Shown: positions 54,584-64,000 of the stretch, piece by piece
Numbering within the stretch: position 1 is the stretch's first letter
How the letters are laid out: every line of letters starts with the position of its first letter
Source of the DNA: Chrysaora quinquecirrha
Lineage: Eukaryota; Cnidaria; Scyphozoa; Semaeostomeae; Pelagiidae
Assembly: GCA_014526335.1 (NCBI GenBank)
Contig: JACTAT010000282.1
Location: forward strand, 711,335-775,334
Direction: 5' to 3'
DNA: 64,000 nucleotides
Notes under the pieces: generated by a model
What the model was told of the DNA's origin: nothing
The model's database searches: none
What the model saw: the letters and a program-made list of their open reading frames with translations, nothing else
Made by a program: the position numbers and the translations under genes

Positions 54584-57500
54584 AATACTTGAAACTGAAC
54601 CAAAAGAACGACTGCGAAAATGGGAGAACGTGTTAATAGAAAGATACAGTCAACTGGAAAAGAGTAAAAAAGAAAAGAATGCAAAGTGCAATGGTGCCTT
54701 AAAAGGGAAAAAAACATAAAGACCAAAGTAGGTTCGACGATAGATAAATGAAACAAAGAAAACATCAAACATTGTTGTAAATGTATCAAAAATTCATATA
54801 CATAATCAATGATCCATAACCATAACATAAATAGAATTCATTGTGGTAGTAAAACAGCATAAGCTGGAGTATAAGAGCTTCAATCTTGATGCTAGTTATA
54901 CAAATAAATAAAGAAAACAACCAACATCGTTGTAAATGTATCAAAATAGATACAAAATTAAGGATCTGTAATCATAACTTAAATAGGAGTCATTGCGGTA
55001 GTAAAACAGCATTAACTGGAGTATAAGAGCTTCAATCTTGATGCTAGTCAGACAAATAAGTAAAGCAACCATCTACATTGTTGTAGATGCATCAACAATT
55101 GATACGAAATCAACGATCTGAAATCTTGACTTAAATAGGAGTCATTGCGGTAGTAAAACAGGATAAACTGGAGTATAAGAGCTTCAATCTTGATGCTTGT
55201 TACACAAATAAGTAAAGAAACCACCCAACGTCGTTATAAATGTATCAAAAATTGCTACGAAATCAACGATATGAAATCTTGACTTAAATAGGAGTCATTG
55301 CAGTAGTAAAACAGGATAAACTGGAGTATAACAGATTCAATCTTGATGATTTTACGAAAACAATGTCAAAGAAAAAATTAGTTGGAAGACCATGGAGTTG
55401 CAACACAGCGTGTTTAAGGTACATTAAAGTGGTTATGACGCCAAAATTTTTATTGTCTTACTTTGTGAAACAAACATCGCTGATAACGATGGTGTAGTTT
55501 GTTTTTTGATTTGCAAATCATTTTATTAAGAAATATGGGTTTTATACTTCACCCAATCTGCATAAAAAGTGTCCCAAGAAAGAAAGCGGTCAGACCGCTT
55601 TGTCCCAGATCTCTGTGACGTAAAGTGTTTGTGTCGGATCTCAGGATCAACAGAGAAGCCTTAGAAGTTACAGATTTCAGGGCTTGTTTTCGCCTGTTAG
55701 CTGAGCAGAAGTTATAGAAATTTAACTTCAACACCTCTAACAATGTTTTAATATTCCAAAAAAGATTTTTCCTTATTTTTTATTTTTCTGTGCAGCGGAG
55801 AAGCGTTTTTCCAACCACACTCATCTCGCGTTGAGCAAAGGTAAGTACGAAGCCATAATGTGATGAAAGCAAGCTGAGGTTTCATTGTTCTTTCTGATGT
55901 TTTAATTTTTTTTCTGATCTGCATGAACTGTTTGAGTTCAATACTCAAATTACATTGATTTTCAATCAAAGAAAAACTTTGGATTCCACGGAAATAAAGC
56001 AGAACAGAATATCCTCTCCGCTGCTGCTCTTATAAAGTGCAGAACAGGCATTATTTCTCGCCAAAGTCTTATATTCATCATTATGATAACCTGAGAGCTA
56101 TTCTACTCTCGGCTGCCAAGGTTAAAATCTCCAATCCTGAAAGACAATTCACCACAATTCTGAGTAGTGAAACTAGCGAAGTTATCTGCCCCTTAGCCAA
56201 GTTCATTGCCGATGCGATGATGCTGAGAAAATTACAGAAAGCCAGCTAGCCCCCTGCATGCTCCAAATACCACAAATTAACAAAAAATTAAAAAATTGTT
56301 CTGTTGATGCCGTTTTTTGTCTTTTTGCTGTTAATGTTGTACTTTTGTACCTTTTGCCTAGGTATAGTTTTTTATGTATTATTTTATTTGATCGTTTTAA
56401 CTTAGCTGCCATACCTAACACTGTAGGTAGTGCATATGCTTTATGAAATGAAATGAAATTATTATGAAAACATCCCTATTACCAGGAAAAATCCTCAGCT
56501 TTTAGTTTCTTTTCTAAGAAACCTCTTATAAGAAACCAATAAATAACTCAAAGCCCTTCACCCGTCAAGAAACTCTAAGGATGCCAAATAAAATAAAGAT
56601 ATTATTTTAATATTGTTTGGAAATATTCATAAATACACAATATTTCTCTAAAGCTCTTCAAAGTCCTAAGAAACATTTAAGGAAGATAGAATTTCTCTAC
56701 CTTCACCAAGAAAGACACCAAGCAAAGATAGGTCCAAAGTTATGTACCAAAGATCTTATACGTGAAAAATTTAACTATAAAGGTGTTTTCTCAGAGTAAA
56801 ATACTGCAAACAATTTTTTTACACAATGCCTTGCTTACAATTTAAGTTAATTACCTATTTTTATTGACAACATTTGGAGTACGGAGTACCTTTCTTTCGT
56901 TGACTGCTTGTTTTTTGTGAGATCAAGATGTGAACCGACGGTCGCTTGATTAATTTTAGAAATATAGTTTTGTTTGAAGAAAGGATTTCCAGTTCTTCTG
57001 TTAATAAAGTTATAATTTTACTTGCGAGTTGTCTAGAAAATGAATACTTCCATATTCTGGGACGAATAAGAAATTTGACTCCAGCCTACTCTGCTACCGT
57101 TTCGTCCTGGCCTGGATGCACTGCACTGTCAGCTTCTTCACCAAAGTTTACGAAAATGTCAGCTTCTCATGGCTGCCATAGGCCTCAAAAACAGACAAAA
57201 GATTTGTTCTTCGTTATCTGATGTTAATTTTGTTCCAAAAGTGAAAAATTGTTGTTCTAGATCTAGTGCGCTTTTCTTGTCAAAATATATTCCATTTTGT
57301 ATTGCTCGCCTTTTTGCATTTCCTCGTCAACACAAACACTTTACGTCACTCGACCCAGGCCGCTGAGACACTTTTTGGAGGGAAATTCGAGTTTGAAACC
57401 CCGATTACTAATAAACTAAGGATTTTTCAGAATTTTGGTTTTGATTTTCGTTATCAGCATACTCAAATTGGCCAGAATAAAGAAAAAAAATTTTGGCGTC

Positions 57501-58282
57501 ATAACCACTTTAACTGATGCTATCAAGGAATTCTCTGCTGGGAGTACCTGCTGCATTCCTGATTTTCCAAGTGACTACTGTCATGAATGCGGCGTTCCTC
57601 TTTCCAAGGAACTGTTTTGGACAAATGGCGTCAGGCTACTCACTGGTAATGGCATAATGTTTGTTGGAGGTATGTCTATAATTGATTGTTCATCATTCCC
57701 TTTCCCATTTACCCAATAGTTAACTAGAAGATTTATGTTTAGGGAAGCATGGAAAACCTTCTGCAACCTGCTTTGCAATTTTCCATCAGAACATCTGTTC
57801 AGAGATATGTTTGTTTCTTTATATCCTACTCACATGCGGTCTTCTACGAGATATTATGATTCTATCACGCCTAAGCTGGTTATGTTTGAAAATTATTCAT
57901 GCCATCTTTCCACCGCTTCTTATGAGATAGGTGGGGGGGGCTTTGGTTAAGGCTGATGACAAAGCTTCTTATGATGAGAGAACACAATCATATTGTCAAT
58001 CTAATGAGGCGATATTAGAAATTTATTATTATCGGAGGGAGCAAATGGTTTTTCCAAGCGTTGGGATATGTGATAATTTGTATTTGGGGCTTTGTTTTCT
58101 CGAGAAGGAAATTGAAGTATGAAATCCATACTTTCTGCAACCTGCTAACGTTTTACTTTTAGTTCCAAGTAAGGGATGTACTGCTCCGGAGTGCTGTAAT
58201 GTTTCAAATTACTGCAGGTCGAAAAGAGGAATTATGAATATGTGAGAGTTTATCATAGGACATGATGTTCTCAAGGATTATC
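54584..58282 (+). repeat. Large direct repeat, copy 1
   Basis: Matches 60648-64000 from AATACTTGAAACTGAACC onward at near identity. Copy 1 has an extra 355 bp (about 55071-55425: two more units of the 152-bp tandem repeat and the sequence after them). Offset is 6064 at the start and about 5718 at the end. The duplicated part extends at least to 58282, the point matching the window end. Besides zinc-protein exons from 57500, no clear gene is seen in 55430-57490. Confidence 0.92.
54740..55360. repeat. About 152-bp tandem repeat inside the duplication
   Basis: GAGCTTCAATCTTGATGCTA starts near 54875, 55027, 55179 and (mutated) 55333. TTGTAAATGTATCAAAA and GTCATTGCGGTAGTAAAACA also recur. Four units in copy 1, about two in copy 2 (60800-61125). 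No coding signal. Confidence 0.85.
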
Positions 58283-59850
58283 TCTTTAGATTTCTGACTG
58301 GAAAAAGGTTAGTTATCTGTAAAAAAGTGATCGGTTAAGTTTGTCATCTGAGAAAATTAGGCCTATTCTATACTATTCATTGTTTACAATTACTGCGCTG
58401 AATGTTTTTTCTCTTTACATTACCAGCTCCAGTTTGATTGGTTTCTTCGAATCATTTAAGATGTTTATTGAAGCAGCAAGTTCTGCTGAAGCTCAAATGA
58501 TAAACTACCAGCGGTGGGGCATGAGCTGGTGCTTCATTTAGACTTTGCAGAAGGATTCTTTTGCAATAAATGTGGTATGTTCCCCACAGTAATCTCATGG
58601 GATGCAACTGCATTAAGTTTCAGGAGGGAATACGTGCAAAGGCTTAACGTCACATCTCAGAATATGCAGAAAGGCAATATTTTAGGAAGATAAGTATCAA
58701 TTTATATACAGTATTAAAAACTTAACTTTTTATGTTTTGTATGTTGATGTTAAATATTTATCTGGGAGGACACAAACAACATTACTGGATGGTATGTCGT
58801 TACTTAGTTTTAATTGTGTGCAACAAAGGAGCAAGCTTACGATTTGTGGTCTTCCATCGTTTTGTCTTTGGGCTTCAATCGTTTTGACTTATAGCTACAC
58901 AAAGTCAGGATATATTTTGTCCGTGATTAAAGGTCAACATGATTCGGATACCAAGTTTTTGTGCACTTACTAAAGCTCGTTCTATGTTTATTGTGTTGAA
59001 TGCTACTACACGAAATTTCTCTTCCCAAAGCTAAACTGTTGAGCGAGTAGAAGAAAAAAATTGGAGTTGCTGTGTAGTGCCATAAAAGGCTGTGTAATTA
59101 TTAATAAATAGGTAGATGAAGATTTAAATTTTGAGCTGATTTATTTTTTAAAATGCTACACTATTCTCTAATTTGTTAACTTGATATCTTTACTAGTTTC
59201 AAGGAGAGAACATACCTAGCTACAAAAAGTCTGTGAATTATGTTGCATAAGTACTGCTTGCTGGACCTAGAAACCGAAACCCGAGATTACTTGTTTCACT
59301 GGAAAAGAAACATAAAGGAGTCAGGGAATTTGTCGTATGGTGCGAGAGAACAATTCACTCTTGGAATGACATACCAGATGGCATTTTTCGCCATCTAAAA
59401 TGCATGGCATCAGCTTCACCAGTGTGCTCGTATTTCCTTTGCAATGAAGAATTCCTGTCTTCAATCAGAAACCTTTGCAACAGCCTCAACATCGGAGAGC
59501 AATCACAGGATTTGTTGGTCATACAAAATTGTGCCCCAGTCGTGTTCTTAGCATTGAAGTTTATAAAATGCAATAAAATCCCTTGGCAATGGAAAGGTCT
59601 TTTCGAATTCTTAACACATAAATTAAAGGCAGCTTTTCCAAATGATAAGCACCAGCTTCCTTCCTTAACCACTGGAATACCTGACGATGGCTTGAAGTTT
59701 TTCCAAATTGGCCACAAAGATGCGACAGGGGAGTTTACAAGCAAGACAGTGTCAAATAGAAAAACCGTGAAATCTGCGCCAAGACTAAAATTGCCGGTCA
59801 CAAAACTTTACTTCCTGCACTATTCACAGTTTTTTGTGAACACGGTATGT
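57490..59850 (+). pseudogene. Zinc-binding protein gene, HMGXB3-like, decayed or with unresolved introns
   Basis: Pieces in order: TCCIPDFPSDYCHECGVPLS and TNGVRLLTGNGIMF (57535-57665, a CxxC-type finger). 57931-58122 reads KADDKASYDERTQSYCQSNE. 58230-58320 has EFIIGHDVLKDYLFRFLTG. 58341-58500 has FSLYITSSSLIGFFESFK. After a frameshift, 58520-58690 has GFFCNKCGMFPTVISWDAT then ALSFRREYVQRLNV (second CxxC finger). 59252-59843 is an open exon with REFVVWCERTIHSWND, ending at a GTATGT donor. The GxxCxxCGxxPxVxxxDAT pattern resembles HMGXB3-type and other repetitive cnidarian proteins; the function is unknown. Frameshifts break at least two joins. The 57490-58282 part is duplicated in copy 2. Confidence 0.5.
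59256..59843 (+). CDS. Open terminal-region exon of the HMGXB3-like gene
   Basis: An open stretch from GPRNRNPRLLVSLEKKHKG to HYSQFFVNTV, followed by GTATGT. It includes FLCNEEFLSSIRNLCNSLNI and FPNDKHQLPSLTTGIPDDG. Its composition is protein-like and it is free of stops for 195 codons, unlike neighbouring frames. I do not recognise a catalytic motif. An acceptor near 59250 (GCTTGCTGGACCTAG) is plausible. The next exon, if any, was not found before the second duplication copy. Confidence 0.5.
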
Positions 59851-60647
59851 ATTATGCCTGTATTATGTAATATGTGGCTAAAGCCTAAACCAAAAGCAGT
59901 CATGCCTTGCCGTACCATTGTTAGTATGAAATGACTAGTAAAATTCAGCTATTCCAATATCTTTCCTTTAATAAATGAAGAGTCATAACGGTAAGCCGAT
60001 TTTGAATAACTAAATTATGCAGATTTACAGATGATACATTACTTATAATTGATAACATGGAAAATTTGAGGAAAAACAATATTCATCAACAACAGTTCCA
60101 CAAAAGAAAACAAGAAATGAGAATTCCTATTCACCTTTTGTCTGAAACGATATAGTTGCAACAAGACACTGGTCCGTAAAGCAAAATTCTCATACTCCAT
60201 ATGATAGCTTAAAATGTCTTTGAATTTCAAGGTATGTGCTATGGATTTGAGGTCATGGAGTCACAGGAGTCGCCAAACCTCCCATTCACGATCTTACAAA
60301 CAAGATTTCCGAAAGGCAAAGCACAAAACTTTTATCTTTTCAAGTGAATTTTTATTCAAATTCTAATGCTACAGTAAATGACTCTGTAGTAGTTTGCATA
60401 TATCAGCATATATTAGCATATTTAGTTTACTCATTCTTAGCTAGCCATTTTAGGTAACATCCTGTAGCATGCACTAGCATAGGCATCCCCGCATTGCATC
60501 ATTGCATGCTGCCCACATAGGTAATCCCCGCACGCTTCTAGGTATTACCTTATATGTCACGTGTAGCATAGCCTTCGTATTCATACCATATTAAGCTAGT
60601 TTTTCGTACCGTTATAGCCTATCATTTCATTCCTTATATGTAGAAAA
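59850..60647. other. Spacer between duplication copies
   Basis: No gene recognised. It holds a GCATATATCAGCATATATTAGC-like short repeat (20 of 22 bases shown by GCATATATCAGCATATATTA) near 60395-60420 and TCACGTGTAGCATAG near 60557. Confidence 0.4.
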
Positions 60648-63600
60648 ATACTTGAAACTGAACCAAAAGAACGACTGCGAAAATGGGAGAACGTGTTAAT
60701 AGAAAGATACAGTCAACTGGAAAAGAGTAAAAAGAAAAGAATGCAAAGTGCAATGGTGCCTTAAAAGGAAAAAACATAAAGACCAAAGTAGGTTCGACGA
60801 TAGATAAATGAAACAAAGAAAACATCAAACATTGTTGTAAATGTATCAAAAATTCATATACATAATCAATGATCCATAACCATAACATAAATAGAATTCA
60901 TTGTGGTAGTAAAACAGCATAAGCTGGAGTATAAGAGCTTCAATCTTGATGCTAGTTATACAAATAAATAAAGAAAACAACCAACATCGTTGTAAATGTA
61001 TCAAAATAGATACAAAATTAAGGATCTGTAATCATAACTTAAATAGGAGTCATTGCGGTAGTAAAACAGCATTAACTGGAGTATAAGAGCTTCAATCTTG
61101 ATGCTAGTCAGACAAATAAGTAAAGCAACTTAAAGTGGTTATGACGCCAAAATTTTTATTGTCTTACTTTGTGAAACAAACATCGCTGATAACGATGGTG
61201 TAGTTTGTTTTTTGATTTGCAAATCATTTTATTAAGAAATATGGGTTTTATACTTCACCCAATCTGCATAAAAAGTGTCCCAAGAAAGAAAGCGGTCAGA
61301 CCGCTTTGTCCCAGATCTCTGTGACGTAAAGTGTTTGTGTCGGATCTCAGGATCAACAGAGAAGCCTTAGAAGTTACAGATTTCAGGGCTTGTTTTCGCC
61401 TGTTAGCTGAGCAGAAGTTATAGAAATTTAACTTCAACACCTCTAACAATGTTTTAATATTCCAAAAAAGATTTTTCCTTATTTTTTTATTTTTTCTGTG
61501 CAGCGGGAGAAGCGTTTTTCCAACCACACTCATCTCGCGTTGAGCAAAGGTAAGTACGAAGCCATAATGTGATGAAAGCAAGCTGAGGTTTCATTGTTCT
61601 TTCTGATGTTTTAATTTTTTTTCTGATCTGCATGAACTGTTTGAGTTCAATACTCAAATTACATTGATTTTCAATCAAAGAAAAACTTTGGATTCCACGG
61701 AAATAAAGCAGAACAGAATATCCTCTCCGCTGCTGCTCTTATAAAGTGCAGAACAGGCATTATTTCTCGCCAAAGTCTTATATTCATCATTATGATAACC
61801 TGAGAGCTATTCTACTCTCGGCTGCCAAGGTTAAAATCTCCAATCCTGAAAGACAATTCACCACAATTCTGAGTAGTGAAACTAGCGAAGTTATCTGCCC
61901 CTTAGCCAAGTTCATTGCCGATGCGATGATGCTGAGAAAATTACAGAAAGCCAGCTAGCCCCCTGCATGCTCCAAATACCACAAATTAACAAAAAAATAA
62001 AAAATTGTTCTGTTGATGCCGTTTTTTGTCTTTTTGCTGTTAATGTTGTACTTTTTGTACCTTTTGCCTAGGTATAGTTTTTTTATGTATTATTTTATTT
62101 GATCGTTTTAACTTAGCTGCCATACCTAACACTGTAGGTAGTGCATATGCTTTATGAAATGAAATGAAATTATTATGAAAACATCCCCTATTACCAGGAA
62201 AAATCCTCAGCTTTTTAGTTTCTTTTCTAAGAAACCTCTTATAAGAAACCAATAAATAACTCAAAGCCCTTCACCCGAAGCCGAAGAAACTCTAAGGATG
62301 CCAAATAAAATAAAGATATTATTTTTAATATTGTTTGGAAATATTCATAAATACACAATATTTCTCTAAAGCTCTTCAAAGTCCTAAGAAACATTTAAGG
62401 AAGATAGAATTTCTCTACCTTCACCAAGAAAGACACCAAGCAAAGATAGGTCCAAAGTTATGTACCAAAGATCTTATACGTGAAAAATTTAACTATAAAG
62501 GTGTTTTCTCAGAGTAAAATACTGCAAACAATTTTTTTACACAATGCCTTGCTTACAATTTAAGTTAATTACCTATTTTTATTGACAACATTTGGAGTAC
62601 GGAGTACCTTTCTTTCGTTGACTGCTTGTTTTTTGTGAGATCAAGATGTGAACCGACGGTCGCTTGATTAATTTTAGAAATATAGTTTTGTTTGAAGAAA
62701 GGATTTCCAGTTCTTCTGTTAATAAAGTTATAATTTTACTTGCGAGTTGTCTAGAAAATGAATACTTCCATATTCTGGGACGAATAAGAAATTTGACTCC
62801 AGCCTACTCTGCTACCGTTTCGTCCTGGCCTGGATGCACTGCACTGTCAGCTTCTTCACCAAAGTTTACGAAAATGTCAGCTTCTCATGGCTGCCATAGG
62901 CCTCAAAAACAGACAAAAGATTTGTTCTTCGTTATCTGATGTTAATTTTGTTCCAAAAAGTGAAAAAATTGTTGTTCTAGATCTAGTGCGCTTTTCTTGT
63001 CAAAATATATTCCATTTTGTATTGCTCGCCTTTTTGCATTTCCTCGTCAACACAAACACTTTACGTCACTCGACCCAGGCCGCTGAGACACTTTTTGGAG
63101 GGAAATTCGAGTTTGAAACCCCGATTACTAATAAACTAAGGATTTTTCAGAATTTTGGTTTTGATTTTCGTTATCAGCATACTCAAATTGGCCAGAATAA
63201 AGAAAAAAAATTTTGGCGTCATAACCACTTTAACTGATGCTATCAAGGAATTCTCTGCTGGGAGTACCTGCTGCATTCCTGATTTTCCAAGTGACTACTG
63301 TCATGAATGCGGCGTTCCTCTTTCCAAGGAACTGTTTTGGACAAATGGCGTCAGGCTACTCACTGGTAATGGCATAATGTTTGTTGGAGGTATGTCTATA
63401 ATTGATTGTTCATCATTCCCTTTCCCATTTACCCAATAGTTAACTAGAAGATTTATGTTTAGGGAAGCATGGAAAACCTTCTGCAACCTGCTTTGCAATT
63501 TTCCATCAGAACATCTGTTCAGAGATATGTTTGTTTCTTTATATCCTACTCACATGCGGTCTTCTACGAGATATTATGATTCTATCACGCCTAAGCTGGT

Positions 63601-64000
63601 TATGTTTGAAAATTATTCATGCCATCTTTCCACCGCTTCTTATGAGATAGGTGGGGGGCTTTGGTTAAGGCTGATGACAAAGCTTCTTATGATGAGAGAA
63701 CACAATCATATTGTCAATCTAATGAGGCGATATTAGAAATTTATTATTATCGGAGGGAGCAAATGGTTTTTCCAAGCGTTGGGATATGTGATAATTTGTA
63801 TTTGGGGCTTTGTTTTCTCGAGAAGGAAATTGAAGTATGAAATCCATACTTTCTGCAACCTGCTAACGTTTTACTTTTAGTTCCAAGTAAGGGATGTACT
63901 GCTCCGGAGTGCTGTAATGTTTCAAATTACTGCAGGTCGAAAAGAGGAATTATGAATATGTGAGAGTTTATCATAGGACATGATGTTCTCAAGGATTATC
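60648..64000 (+). repeat. Large direct repeat, copy 2 (cut by window end)
   Basis: Near-identical to 54584-58282 minus the 355-bp stretch. Differences are mostly homopolymer lengths: for instance T6A versus T7A near 61487, G8 versus G6 near 63652, CCC versus CCCC near 62187, and a small insertion (CCGAAG) near 62277. The same exons of the HMGXB3-like gene appear (63155-63439 and 63455-63736). Unit contraction explains the missing part. Confidence 0.92.

Noticed and set aside
54480..54719. 79-codon Lys-rich ORF
   Set aside because: It crosses the start of the duplicated segment, and the second copy does not keep the frame; no motif.

Overview
The window is AT-rich metazoan nuclear DNA. Genes have short exons with GT/AG introns, conceptual proteins are eukaryotic, and most of the sequence is transposable elements, tandem repeats and decayed genes. 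The mix of families (Crypton-like tyrosine recombinase, Penelope-like RT, CR1/Jockey-like LINEs, Ty3/gypsy, Helitron, TTAA-targeting MITEs, Ulp1/PHD and CXC proteins) fits a marine invertebrate, most likely a cnidarian. That is inference; no species marker was seen. There are no operons or bacterial features.

1-6 kb: the 3' part of a HECT ubiquitin-ligase-like pseudogene (three exons, two in-frame stops), degraded minus-strand coding remnants including a Penelope-like RT, then a 78-bp minisatellite of about 24 units. 6-14 kb: a nine-exon, roughly 7.8-kb gene for a Crypton-like tyrosine recombinase. Its exon phases agree and all catalytic motifs are visible, but it has four frameshifts. Its introns carry fold-back elements, and a 588-bp palindrome starts 34 bp after its stop. 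14-21 kb: gene-poor, with a 73-bp tandem array of self-complementary units and members of a dispersed repeat. 21.7-23.8 kb: a broken minus-strand gene of an uncharacterised repetitive family.

24.5-34 kb: two tail-to-tail LINEs, the minus one split by an 873-bp MITE duplicating TTAA. 34-42 kb: a CXC-domain exon, a LINE ORF1, an Ulp1-like/PHD pseudogene and a Penelope RT remnant that is itself split by a second, related TTAA MITE. 42.2-46.6 kb: a 5'-truncated Ty3/gypsy element with a 978-codon pol and a 3' LTR. Its LTR runs straight into about 5.7 copies of a 252-bp repeat (46.57-48.0 kb).

Each complete 252-bp unit can be folded by hand into a type III hammerhead ribozyme, and it also carries tRNA-like A/B boxes. 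Cleavage would release 252-nt RNAs, as in retrozymes or hammerhead satellites. This is the most striking item in the window.

49.39-53.99 kb: a Helitron with the canonical TC start, 3' hairpin and CTAG end between host A and T. It carries a LINE that lacks its catalytic palm and a large GTAATGTGGAGGG-type minisatellite. 54.6-64 kb: a near-identical direct duplication of more than 3.3 kb containing part of a zinc-binding gene resembling the HMGXB3 type. The two copies differ largely in homopolymer lengths, so some frameshifts called in this window may be consensus errors.
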